Shown here one piece after another: positions 36,001 through 43,476 of a stretch of DNA of 64,000 bases. Each line of letters begins with the position of its first letter. Positions within the stretch are counted from its first letter, which is position 1. The position numbers and the translations under genes were made by a program. Origin of the DNA: UBA5543 sp964464965 (GTDB lineage Bacteria > Bacteroidota > Bacteroidia > Chitinophagales > Chitinophagaceae); assembly GCA_964464965.1 (NCBI GenBank), contig CAYXHM010000011.1:28273-92272 (forward strand). Direction: 5' to 3'. Below the pieces are notes generated by a model that saw nothing but the letters and a program-made list of their open reading frames with translations, did no database searches and had not been told where the DNA came from.

Positions 36001-36836
36001 GTAAGGCTACGGTTGCCAATGGCAGGTTCTCATTCTCTTTTATAGCACCAAAAGATATTAACTATGAGCAGGGTAGTGGCACTATCAGTTATTATGCTGA
36101 TAATGGGCAGACAGATGCTGCCGGACGTGATACCAGCGTATCTGTAGGCGGCTATTCTGATAACCCCCGCCAGGAAAATAATCCACCGGTAGTTACAGCA
36201 TTTATAAAAGATAGCTTATTCCGCAATGGCGGGCTTACAGGTTCTAATACCGCGATATTCGCGATATTGGAAGATGAAACGGGCATCAACGTTTCCGGTA
36301 ATTCCGTTGGACACGACCTGACGGCTATCCTCGACGGTGATGAGAGCAATCCGTATGTCATGAATGATTATTACGAAACTGCATCAAATACTTACAAAAG
36401 AGGATTTGTGTATTTCCCTGTAGAGGACATACCGGATGGCAGGCATAGGTTTACAATACAAGCATGGGATGTAAACAATAATTCAGGTACGGGACATGTA
36501 GATTTTGAAGTGGCAGATGGTAAAGTTGTGAAGGTGCAGAACCTGATGAATTATCCCAATCCCTTCAGGGATATGACGCATTTTGTATTTGAGCACAACC
36601 ACCCGGACGTGGACTTAAGTGCAGAAATTAATATATATAATACTTCCGGAATGCTGGTACGTAACCTGAAACAGGACTTTTTAAGTACAGGCAGCCGCAG
36701 CAATGAAGTAACCTGGGATGGCACCGCCGATAATGGTGCAAAACTACCTGCCGGCGTATATATTTATCGTATGATGATAAAGGCGGGACAAGGAATTGAG
36801 ACTACCGCATACCAAAAATTGGTTATCGTGCGTTAA
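33066..36836 (+). CDS. porU: Type IX secretion system sortase PorU
   Basis: This 1256-residue surface protein removes the C-terminal sorting domain of T9SS cargo and links cargo to the surface lipid. A signal peptide (residues 1-29, ending TAQ) precedes a long beta-rich region. The central gingipain-like C25 peptidase domain contains the probable catalytic His763 (NYNGHGN) and Cys797 (TATCDFGQFD). The C-terminal part ends in its own sorting-like domain (LMNYPNPFRD; LPAGVYIYRM). The catalytic pair is intact, so the enzyme should be active. It is followed 114 bp later by porV, its known partner. Likely clients in this window are the two sorting-domain proteins at 2-1186 and 15524-17281. Confidence 0.95.
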   Translation: MSLTKKRFFSLCLPAFAFCFIIANNVTAQQLDVTVAEMDIQSGYIARRIDLQHYARPNITLENIVYENVEKLRGDAIPSKPENFDVLLGKDRKKPFAVVRIPAYSYNADGTLRRIASLSVQYKENEAPQPGGTQRSAAKGTEGAISPLATGTWHKVSIPATGLYKIDYNYLSTQLGITGIGSSKIRVFGHGGKMLSERNSPDGVKGLEENAIWMNDGGDGSFDPGDFFVFYAQGPLNWSVAPGNNELVQEKNFYSNEGYYLLNFDAPAKKRITMQGTVPAGNYTTGSYSGVVLHEQDLNNPQRFGKLWWGEEFSSGPGKQASHSFSLDLGNYIDTACFKINLVNTSTQPGLFTLFLNGQNMGTSDVSPANNYEYAPKAAGSTVSWCLPGVPANSTVKIDYNTGASDGAGWLDYIRVNLRKPLVANGNTLMFCDLKSVGTGNVATYNIGNANSTTQVWDVTDPQNPVLMKGSLNGNTYSFSQEADELHWFVAMNSTDLDAPGYLGTIPNQNLYGAAPVDYIIVSHPDFMSAAERLAQFHRQRSGMRVIVATTTQVYNEFSSAGQDISAIRDFARMFYERSGMDESNMPKYLLLMGDASYDYKDRIKNNTNFVPTFEAKESFNFLETYSNDDFYGFLDENEEIERYDIVNALDIGVGRIPAKSLSEAQGVVSKIIHYKSPATLGAWRLSTLFVADDNDNAGDHLEDAELMNSVVNQNSAIHNATKVYLNAVPFISTPGGLRAPEANKSINDAIFKGTFLFNYNGHGNTTVLAHERIVAKDDYNKWRNIDKLPFMVTATCDFGQFDQPSFVSSGEELMLKSNGGVIATLTTTHLVYAYANNILNREFLEGQFQHVDGKWNTFGDAMRIGKNGTYTQASTTSDVIKNFRKFVLLGDPALEPNFPEFFIKTENVKDGATGLSTNTIGALGEYVIDGEVTDVDGNLLDYFNGTLAVTIFDKPRKIKTINGEEKTFQVQNNTIYKGKATVANGRFSFSFIAPKDINYEQGSGTISYYADNGQTDAAGRDTSVSVGGYSDNPRQENNPPVVTAFIKDSLFRNGGLTGSNTAIFAILEDETGINVSGNSVGHDLTAILDGDESNPYVMNDYYETASNTYKRGFVYFPVEDIPDGRHRFTIQAWDVNNNSGTGHVDFEVADGKVVKVQNLMNYPNPFRDMTHFVFEHNHPDVDLSAEINIYNTSGMLVRNLKQDFLSTGSRSNEVTWDGTADNGAKLPAGVYIYRMMIKAGQGIETTAYQKLVIVR

Positions 36837-36889
36837 TATATTGGCTGCAATGTTTAAATTGCAGCTTCTTTATAAGGGGACGGTGAAAA

Positions 36890-36923
36890 TTTGACAGGCC
36901 CGTAAAAAAAACATATAGATTTG
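36890..36923 (+). promoter_or_regulatory. porV promoter
   Basis: A -33 box TTTG (36890-36893) and a -7 box TAGATTTG (36916-36923) are separated by 22 bp, a good Bacteroidota promoter. Transcription would start near 36930, so translation must begin at ATG 36951 and not at 36921. Confidence 0.65.
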
Positions 36924-36950
36924 CAAAACTTGAAAGTAAATAATAATAGA

Positions 36951-38144
36951 ATGGCAAAACGCTTTGCTTTAATAGGATTGACACTGGCAGCAGGGTTGAT
37001 CTCCTCCACCATTGCACAGGCGCAGAAGAGCCTTGTGGGCGCTAACACTGTAACAACAGCTGTACCTTTTTTAAGGATATCTCCCGACGCACGCTCCGGT
37101 GCCATGGGTGACGTGGGTATTGCCATAGACCCGGATGCAAATGCGCAATACTGGAACGTGGGTAAAATACCTTTTGCTACTAAAAAATACGGAGTATCAG
37201 CTACTTATACCCCATGGTTGAAAGACCTGGTGCCTGATATATTTCTTGCCTACCTGGCGGGTTATGCCAAATTTGGCCAGAACGACAATCAGGCTATCAG
37301 CGCTTCTTTACGCTACTTTTCTCTTGGTGAAATAAACTATACTGATATTTATGCTAACCCCATAGGTACAGGTAAGCCAAACGAGTTTGCGTTTGACTTG
37401 GGTTATTCAAGGAAATTGTCAGAATACCTATCTGCAGGTTTAAGCTTCAGGTATATCAACTCTGCCATAGCATCCGGGCTGGCCGCACAGCAGCAGGGTA
37501 TTGAATACAAGCCCGGCCAGGCCTTTGGCGCTGACCTTGGTGTATTCTACAAAAAGAAAAATGATATAGATGAGTTCCGTTCAAATACCGTGTCTTTGGG
37601 TGCAGTATTGAGCAACGTTGGTTCAAGGATATCTTATACATCTGCCCGCAGGGATTTTATCCCTATCAACCTGGGCCTTGGTGGTGCCTATACTTATCAG
37701 GCAGATGCATACAATGCGATTACATTTGCGCTGGACATCAACAAGCTATTGGTGCCAACTCCGCAGGATACCAATACAGAAGCTAACGGAGCACCTAACT
37801 ATATTATCCCTGACAAGAGTGTTGTTTCGGGCATGTTGGGTTCATTTGGCGATGCACAGGGTGGTTTCAGCGAAGAGTTGAAAGAGTTCCAGATATCAGC
37901 CGGTGCTGAATACTGGTACCAGCAGCAGTTTGCAGTGCGTGCGGGTTACTTCTGGGAGCATAAGCTGAAAGGCGACCGCAAGTACTTTACAGTAGGTTTG
38001 GGTGTGCGCTACAACGTATTCGGCCTGAACTTTGCTTACCTGATACCTTCAGGCAGCGGTATCAACCGTAACCCACTTTCTAATACTTTCCGTTTCTCCC
38101 TCTTGTTCGACTTTGATAAGTTGGAAAAGAAAGAAACACCATAA
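36951..38144 (+). CDS. porV: T9SS outer-membrane protein PorV
   Basis: This 397-residue outer-membrane beta barrel of the PorV/LptO family shuttles cargo from the Sov translocon to PorU. The signal peptide covers residues 1-25 (ending AQAQ). The first mature segment carries the family signature PFLRISPDARSGAMGDVGIA, and the barrel ends in the typical aromatic C-terminal strand (FRFSLLFDF). Length is normal. It has its own promoter after porU and ends at a terminator, so it can be expressed separately from the sortase. Confidence 0.95.
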   Translation: MAKRFALIGLTLAAGLISSTIAQAQKSLVGANTVTTAVPFLRISPDARSGAMGDVGIAIDPDANAQYWNVGKIPFATKKYGVSATYTPWLKDLVPDIFLAYLAGYAKFGQNDNQAISASLRYFSLGEINYTDIYANPIGTGKPNEFAFDLGYSRKLSEYLSAGLSFRYINSAIASGLAAQQQGIEYKPGQAFGADLGVFYKKKNDIDEFRSNTVSLGAVLSNVGSRISYTSARRDFIPINLGLGGAYTYQADAYNAITFALDINKLLVPTPQDTNTEANGAPNYIIPDKSVVSGMLGSFGDAQGGFSEELKEFQISAGAEYWYQQQFAVRAGYFWEHKLKGDRKYFTVGLGVRYNVFGLNFAYLIPSGSGINRNPLSNTFRFSLLFDFDKLEKKETP

Positions 38145-38167
38145 TAAAAGAATTCTGATTCTATCAC

Positions 38168-38200
38168 TCCCGCTCCACAGAAAATGGAGCGGGATTTTTT
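38168..38200 (+). terminator. Terminator after porV
   Basis: A 10-bp stem (TCCCGCTCCA, 38168-38177/38185-38194) with a 7-nt loop is followed by T6. It overlaps the last codon of the convergent ABC-F gene. Confidence 0.92.
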
Positions 38201-40106
38201 ATGCATGCTCACTCAACTCCAGCCAGCGTTGTTCTTTTTCTTCCAGCAGGTTGGTAATCTCCATCATGCGTTTATTTACTTGCTCCAGCTCTTCGTAAGG
38301 GATATTGCTGCTCATCTTTTCGGTTAGTCCAGCCTTTTCTTTTTCCAGTGCAGGCATGTCTTTTTCGAGTTGTTCCAGTTCCCGCTGTTCTTTATAAGAA
38401 AGTTTTCTTTTCTCCTTTACAGCCGGTGCAGGGGCAGCTGCTACAGCAATGTCTGGCTCTGATTCTGCCATTACATATTGCTTCTTATCACTGCCTTTCT
38501 TTTCATTTTCCTTTTGCCATATACGGTACTGGCTATAGTTGCCGGGGAAGTCGCGAATTTCACCATTACCCTCAAAAACAAACATATGGTCCACCAGGCG
38601 GTCCATAAAATACCTGTCGTGAGATACGATGAGCAAACAACCCTGGAAATTGTCCAGGAAGTTTTCCAGGACAGAAAGTGTCGGCAGGTCAAGGTCGTTG
38701 GTCGGCTCATCCAATACCAGGAAGTTAGGATTGCGGAAGAGTATAGCCAGTAATTGCAGGCGTTTCTTTTCACCACCACTAAGTTTAGACAGGTATGTAT
38801 ATTGCTGCTCAGGTGAGAACAGGAACAATTCCAGGAACTGTGCCGCACTCATGGTGCCGCCCTTGGCCAACGGAAAGCTTTCAGCAATGTTCTTTACGTA
38901 TTCAATAACACGCACATCGTCCTTTATATCCAGCCCTTGTTGCGAGAAATTACCGAAAACAACAGTATCGCCGATATTTACTTTACCACTATCCTGTAGT
39001 TCTGTTTGTTGCAGTATGTTCAGGAAGGTTGATTTTCCCGCGCCGTTTTTGCCTATTACACCTATCCGTTCCCCTCTTTTAAAAGTATAGTCAAAGCCCC
39101 GCATGATGACCTTGTCACCAAAGCTTTTATATACCTTTTTCATTTCCACTATCTTACCGCCCAGGCGGTTCATCTTCATCTGCAGCTCTACCTTGTTGTC
39201 TTCCACACGTTGCTTGGCACGGCTTTCTACGTCGTAAAAGTTATCTATCCTGCTGCGTGCTTTGGTACTGCGTGCCTTGGGCTGCTTGCGCATCCATTCC
39301 AGTTCTTTGCGGTATTCATTTTTGGCCTTGTCTATACTGGCCAGGGTATTTTCTATACGCGCGGCTTTCTTTTCTATATAGTTTTCATAGTCTCCTTTGT
39401 AGGTATGCATCTCGCTGCCATCTATCTCCCATATCACATCGCACACCGCATCCAGGAAGTAGCGGTCGTGGGTTACCATCAGCAGGGTTACTTTTTCCTG
39501 GTTCAGGTAATGTTCCAGCCATTCTACCATTTCCACGTCCAGGTGGTTGGTAGGTTCATCCATTATCAGCAATACATGTTTGTGCTCAAAACCGATATCT
39601 ATCAGTGTTTGTGCAAGGGCTACCCTTTTGCGCTGCCCGCCAGATAAACTGCCTACAAGCTGCTCCAGGTTGTGTATCCTCAGCTTGCCCAGTATCTGTT
39701 TTACTTTGGCTTCAAAATCCCACGCACCCAGGTCGTCCAGTTTGCTGAAGGCTTCACCCAGCGCTACGGGGTCTTTTTCCCCTTCCTGCTCCATAAGGTG
39801 CTCATACTCGCGCAGGGCTTCAGCCACAGGATGTTTGTAGTGGAATATATTGTCCAGTACCGAAAGGTTTTCTTCAAACTTTGGTTCCTGTTCAAACAAT
39901 GCAACTGTTACATCTTTATGTATCCATACTTTACCGGTATCGGGCTTGTCCTGGCCGGCCAGTATTTTCAGCAGGGTAGATTTACCACTGCCATTTTTAG
40001 CTACGAGGGCTATTTTGTCGCCTTCATTTATATGAAATGTAATATTATCGAACAATGGCTTTATCCCGAAAGACTTGCCTATACCTTCTGCTGTAACGTA
40101 ATGCAT
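38199..40106 (-). CDS. ABC-F family ATPase (Uup-like)
   Basis: This 635-residue soluble protein has two ABC ATPase domains and no membrane helices. Walker A motifs are GSGKST (first domain) and GAGKST (second), with signatures LSGGQRKRVALAQ and LSGGEKKRLQLLA and Walker B/DEPTNHLD and DEPTNDLD. A basic linker (~240-310) joins them, and a Lys/Glu-rich C-terminal coiled coil (~560-635) is Uup-like. ABC-F proteins act on ribosomes; a translation or ribosome-rescue role is more likely than transport. The frame stays open upstream to 40670, but that stretch is antisense to the LuxR gene and unlike the family. ATG 40106 begins the conserved domain. Confidence 0.93.
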   Translation of the reverse strand: MHYVTAEGIGKSFGIKPLFDNITFHINEGDKIALVAKNGSGKSTLLKILAGQDKPDTGKVWIHKDVTVALFEQEPKFEENLSVLDNIFHYKHPVAEALREYEHLMEQEGEKDPVALGEAFSKLDDLGAWDFEAKVKQILGKLRIHNLEQLVGSLSGGQRKRVALAQTLIDIGFEHKHVLLIMDEPTNHLDVEMVEWLEHYLNQEKVTLLMVTHDRYFLDAVCDVIWEIDGSEMHTYKGDYENYIEKKAARIENTLASIDKAKNEYRKELEWMRKQPKARSTKARSRIDNFYDVESRAKQRVEDNKVELQMKMNRLGGKIVEMKKVYKSFGDKVIMRGFDYTFKRGERIGVIGKNGAGKSTFLNILQQTELQDSGKVNIGDTVVFGNFSQQGLDIKDDVRVIEYVKNIAESFPLAKGGTMSAAQFLELFLFSPEQQYTYLSKLSGGEKKRLQLLAILFRNPNFLVLDEPTNDLDLPTLSVLENFLDNFQGCLLIVSHDRYFMDRLVDHMFVFEGNGEIRDFPGNYSQYRIWQKENEKKGSDKKQYVMAESEPDIAVAAAPAPAVKEKRKLSYKEQRELEQLEKDMPALEKEKAGLTEKMSSNIPYEELEQVNKRMMEITNLLEEKEQRWLELSEHA

Positions 40107-40179
40107 AAGCCGCAAAGATACGGTTAGGCAGGGTGCTATAAAAATCAGTTGAATGATTCTCTTACAATCCATTATTTTT

Positions 40180-40632
40180 ATGGCCATGCACCGTACTATT
40201 ATTATATATGGCTTATTACTTGCTGGCCTCCTGGGCTTGCTTAAACTTATCGAGTTTAAATACTTCGTAAGGGACATGAGCCTGGAAATGTACCTGGGTG
40301 CTATAGCTATATTATTTATGGTTTTAGGAATATGGGCTGGTACAAAAATTATCAACAGGAAGACAATTATTAAAGAAGTACATGTGCCTGTGATGGTTAA
40401 CGCCGGTTTTGTGGTAAGCGATGCTGAAATGAAAAAGCTAGGTATCAGCCAGAGGGAGTACGAGGTATTAGAACTGATGTCGCGGGGAATGTCTAACCAG
40501 GAGATAGCAGATAAATTGTTTATATCTTTAAGTACGGTGAAAACACATACTGCAAACCTGTATATTAAGCTGGATGTTAAAAGGCGTACACAGGCAGTAC
40601 AGAGGGCCAAAGAATTACAGCTAATACCGTAG
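40180..40632 (+). CDS. Membrane-anchored LuxR-type regulator
   Basis: This 150-residue protein has two membrane helices (~5-20 and ~38-57) followed by a LuxR-type HTH (from about residue 87: ISQREYEVLELMSRGMSNQE and the recognition helix STVKTHTANLY). It has no receiver or sensor domain beyond the membrane part. It may therefore respond to a membrane-located partner or state. It is followed by a DUF4199 membrane protein and a VOC protein on the same strand, a set I take as one functional unit. Either ATG 40180 or 40186 is possible as start. Confidence 0.82.
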   Translation: MAMHRTIIIYGLLLAGLLGLLKLIEFKYFVRDMSLEMYLGAIAILFMVLGIWAGTKIINRKTIIKEVHVPVMVNAGFVVSDAEMKKLGISQREYEVLELMSRGMSNQEIADKLFISLSTVKTHTANLYIKLDVKRRTQAVQRAKELQLIP

Positions 40633-40737
40633 TACTTTGGCATGAAAACCTCTTCAATACACAAAATCATACTTTAGTATGAAAGGAAAAACATACAGGG
40701 ATCGTTCATTTGCACCTTAAACATTAAAACAAAGCTT

Positions 40738-41280
40738 ATGAAAAAAGTAGTATTGATTTTCGGTTCTATCTCTGGTATCATTGCGGCCGCCCTGCTCATG
40801 ATTTCTGTGCCATATATGTTAAATGGCAAATTTCAGGCGAGCATGGGCTGGGGCTTTACCTCCCAGGTCATTGCACTCATCCCTCTTTTTTTCGGTATAA
40901 AAGCATACCGTGATAAATATAAAGGAGGGAGTATTAAATTTATAAATGGCTTCGGTGTTGGAATGCTTATTGTACTTATAGCGAGTATTATATATGCCAT
41001 TGGCTGGGAAATAAGCCTGATGTTAAATAACATAACAGGTGAAGAATTTATGGCTTTTATGGCTGAATGTGAGGTGAAGTCGATGACAAATGCCGGAGCA
41101 ACAGCTACTGAAATAGCAAGGAAGAAAGCAGAGACTATTGCTTTTGGCCAAGGTGCTTATAGCAATCCAGCATTTCGCTTTTTAGTGACTATGGCTGAAA
41201 TGCTGCCCGTGGGTATAATCATATCGCTGGTGAGTGCGCTTGTATTGAAAAAGAAAGAAGTTCTACCTGCATACAACTAA
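40738..41280 (+). CDS. DUF4199 membrane protein
   Basis: This 180-residue integral membrane protein has four helices (about 5-25, 36-56, 70-90 and 145-168) and matches DUF4199, a family of unknown function common in Bacteroidota. The central soluble part (~100-140) is charged and lies after the conserved GWEISLMLNN. It lies 105 bp after the LuxR-type gene and 5 bp before the VOC gene. No enzymatic motif is seen. Confidence 0.8.
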   Translation: MKKVVLIFGSISGIIAAALLMISVPYMLNGKFQASMGWGFTSQVIALIPLFFGIKAYRDKYKGGSIKFINGFGVGMLIVLIASIIYAIGWEISLMLNNITGEEFMAFMAECEVKSMTNAGATATEIARKKAETIAFGQGAYSNPAFRFLVTMAEMLPVGIIISLVSALVLKKKEVLPAYN

Positions 41281-41285
41281 TAATT

Positions 41286-41660
41286 ATGGAAAATAAAAAA
41301 ACAGGCCATGTAGTATGGATGGACATAACCATACCCAATGCTACAGAAGTAAGCGAATTTTACAGCAAAGTAATAGGCTGGCACAGTATGGGCTTGAGCA
41401 TGGGCGACTATGAAGACTACTGTATGAACGACCCGAAAACCGGTGAAACCATTGCGGGTATATGCCATTCGAAGGGTAATAACGCTAACCTGCCACCACA
41501 ATGGCTGCCATATGTAAGTGTGCCTGACCTGGATGAGAGCCTTGCTGCTGTAAATGCAAATGGGGGAAAAGTGCTGGGAGAAAAGCGCAGCGATGGTAAG
41601 GGAGGGCATTACGTGCTGATACAGGACCCGGCAGGCGCATACATGATGATCTGTGGCTGA
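41286..41660 (+). CDS. VOC family protein
   Basis: This 124-residue protein has the beta-alpha-beta-beta-beta arrangement of the vicinal oxygen chelate fold (glyoxalase, bleomycin-resistance, dioxygenase). Recognisable pieces are HVVWMDITIPNATEVSEFY, the LPPQWLPYVSVPDLDES strand and the terminal IQDPAGAYMMI. It follows the DUF4199 gene by 5 bp. Metal ligands can be partly guessed (an N-terminal His and a central Glu/Asp), but the substrate is unknown. Confidence 0.87.
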   Translation: MENKKTGHVVWMDITIPNATEVSEFYSKVIGWHSMGLSMGDYEDYCMNDPKTGETIAGICHSKGNNANLPPQWLPYVSVPDLDESLAAVNANGGKVLGEKRSDGKGGHYVLIQDPAGAYMMICG

Positions 41661-41809
41661 TATAATTGAATATACTTCAGGAGGTAATGCCAGCCGGTGT
41701 TACCTCTTATGGTTATCGCTTATTTATGAAAATGTGTAACTTTAGTGCTTTATGGCGTTGCTTATTACATACAAGCAGCAATAGTGTTTAGTGAATTTGA
41801 CAGTACTCA

Positions 41810-42826
41810 ATGATTAATAATTATACCCGTAATTGTAAATGCCAGCTACTGTTTTTTTGGGTAGCTGCAATCCTCATATTTCAGTCCTGTACAAACAGTA
41901 CACCCCAGCAGGCAGGCACAGCCGATACTTTGAAGGAAGAACCGTTGTTTGTTCCGCCGGATACTTCAGAAATTCCCGAAGGTAAATTCGGGGATATGAT
42001 AAGGTATGGCAGGGAACTTATAGTAAATACTGCCTACTACCTGGGCCCTGACGGCACTGTCGGGCATCATCTGAACAATAAAATGAATTGCGGTAATTGC
42101 CACCTGGATGCAGGTACAAGACCTTTTGCATTAAACTATTTCAGTTCTCATGCACGTTACCCGCAGTATCGTGGCAGGGAAAATAAAATACTATCGCTGG
42201 CAGACAGGGTGAATAATTGTATTGAACGCCCCCATCATGGCATACCCATTCCTCTGGACGGTAAAGAGATGGTTGCAATTATATCCTATATAAAATGGCT
42301 GGGACAAGATGTGCCTGTAGGGCATAGAGTAAAAGGAGATAATGGTATTGATATAAAATTTCCTGATAGACCCGCTGACCCTGAAAGAGGGGCAGTGGTT
42401 TTTGCTACACATTGCGCATCCTGCCATGGCGCTAATGGGGAAGGCCAATGGCGCTACGATTCGGTTACTTACGCATACCCGCCATTGTGGGGCATGGAAA
42501 GTTATGAAGAGGGTTCAAGCATGCATAGGGTGCTGAAGGCCGCGCGCTTTATTAAAGCCAATATGCCCGATAAAAAAGCCTTCTGGTATAAGCCTGTGCT
42601 GACGGATGAAGAAGCTATAGACGTGGCTGCATTTATAAATGATGACAGGATACATCAGCGTCCTGTGCCAAATGTGTCAAGGGGGTATGATAGCCTGAAT
42701 GTGAAACCAATAGACTACGGAGTCGGGCCATATGTAGATACTTTCTCAGAATTGCAGCACAAATTCGGCCCATTCCAGCCAATTGTTGATTACCATAAAG
42801 CTAAAAATATTCCTATAGTTTTTTAA
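41810..42826 (+). CDS. Diheme cytochrome c lipoprotein
   Basis: This 338-residue lipoprotein has lipobox IFQSC (Cys27). Two heme c attachment motifs are present: CGNCH (Cys94, Cys97, His98) and CASCH (Cys202, Cys205, His206). The first domain is of the SoxA/TsdA-like kind (MNCGNCHLDAGTRPF), the second a standard cytochrome c fold. Possible roles are thiosulfate oxidation or tetrathionate formation, or respiratory electron transfer; no Sox or Tsd partner gene lies nearby. A hairpin GAGGTAA/TTACCTC ends the preceding VOC gene region at 41681-41706. Confidence 0.85.
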   Translation: MINNYTRNCKCQLLFFWVAAILIFQSCTNSTPQQAGTADTLKEEPLFVPPDTSEIPEGKFGDMIRYGRELIVNTAYYLGPDGTVGHHLNNKMNCGNCHLDAGTRPFALNYFSSHARYPQYRGRENKILSLADRVNNCIERPHHGIPIPLDGKEMVAIISYIKWLGQDVPVGHRVKGDNGIDIKFPDRPADPERGAVVFATHCASCHGANGEGQWRYDSVTYAYPPLWGMESYEEGSSMHRVLKAARFIKANMPDKKAFWYKPVLTDEEAIDVAAFINDDRIHQRPVPNVSRGYDSLNVKPIDYGVGPYVDTFSELQHKFGPFQPIVDYHKAKNIPIVF

Positions 42827-42889
42827 TTTAATTCTACCGCTATAATATGTTTAATTGTGGTTATTGTAACCGGTTTAGCATATTTTTTG

Positions 42890-42897
42890 TACCTTTG
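42890..42897 (+). promoter_or_regulatory. -7 promoter box of the GNAT-racemase operon
   Basis: TACCTTTG matches TAnnTTTG exactly, with TTG at 42864-42866 as a possible -33 element. Transcription should start near 42904, giving a ~120-nt leader. Confidence 0.65.
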
Positions 42898-42915
42898 CAG
42901 GGATATTTCTTTCTT

Positions 42916-42995
42916 GTGCCGGTGTAATTTTTGTTTTTAGCAAGGCCTTCGCACGTTTCCCCACCGGTTTTTTTCTCTTGCCAATGTTGCATTGG
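42916..42995 (+). promoter_or_regulatory. Leader with terminator-like hairpin before the GNAT gene
   Basis: CCGGTG (42919-42924) pairs with CACCGG (42962-42967), directly followed by T7. GTGC (42916-42919) can alternatively pair with GCAC (42951-42954). A perfect hairpin CCAATG-TTG-CATTGG occupies 42981-42995. The arrangement of promoter, alternative stems and internal terminator fits an attenuator or cis-regulatory RNA, but no known class is recognised. Confidence 0.4.
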
Positions 42996-43024
42996 TATTT
43001 GCGTGCGTTAGCTGCATAGCATTT

Positions 43025-43474
43025 ATGATGAAGATAACTACATATACACCATCGCGTGAGCCGGCCGAACAAGAGTTTGCAGAAATCAATCAGTTTTTAT
43101 ACAACCACCTGGAGCAGTATGGCGATGCCAAAACGGATATAGCCAAAGCAATGGAATATTCATTAGGCCGCAACAATACTGCAGGGGGATTTATGTTGAC
43201 GGCAAAAGACGAAACTGATAATATTACAGGAGCAGTTGTTGTAAATAATACCGGTATGAATGGTTATATACCCGGCCATATACTGGTGTATATAGCTACA
43301 CACAACGAGCATAGAGGTAAAGGTATAGGTAAAGAACTGATGCAGGCGGCTATAGAAGCTGCAAATGGTGACATGGCATTGCATGTGGAGCCCGACAATC
43401 CTGCAAAAATATTGTATGAGAAACTGGGCTTTACGAATAAATACCTCGAAATGAGGTTAACCAATAATAAATAA
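43025..43474 (+). CDS. GNAT-family acetyltransferase
   Basis: This 149-residue protein has the GNAT acetyl-CoA site HNEHRGKGIGKELM (RxxGxG/A form) and the C-terminal LYEKLGFTNKYLEM. It should transfer an acetyl group to an amine. ATG 43025 and 43028 are adjacent in frame; either gives the same protein apart from one residue. The racemase gene begins 3 bp after the stop codon, so the pair is likely co-translated. A shared amino-acid substrate with the racemase is a reasonable guess. Confidence 0.87.
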   Translation: MMKITTYTPSREPAEQEFAEINQFLYNHLEQYGDAKTDIAKAMEYSLGRNNTAGGFMLTAKDETDNITGAVVVNNTGMNGYIPGHILVYIATHNEHRGKGIGKELMQAAIEAANGDMALHVEPDNPAKILYEKLGFTNKYLEMRLTNNK

Positions 43475-43476
43475 TC

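Noticed and set aside
40107..40670. Upstream extension of the ABC-F frame on the minus strand
   Set aside because: The extra residues are unlike any ABC-F N-terminus and lie antisense to the LuxR-type regulator. The start at 40106 gives the normal family beginning.
42875..43072. A Lys-rich 65-codon minus-strand frame
   Set aside because: It lies across the GNAT promoter and leader on the opposite strand and has no family resemblance or start context.
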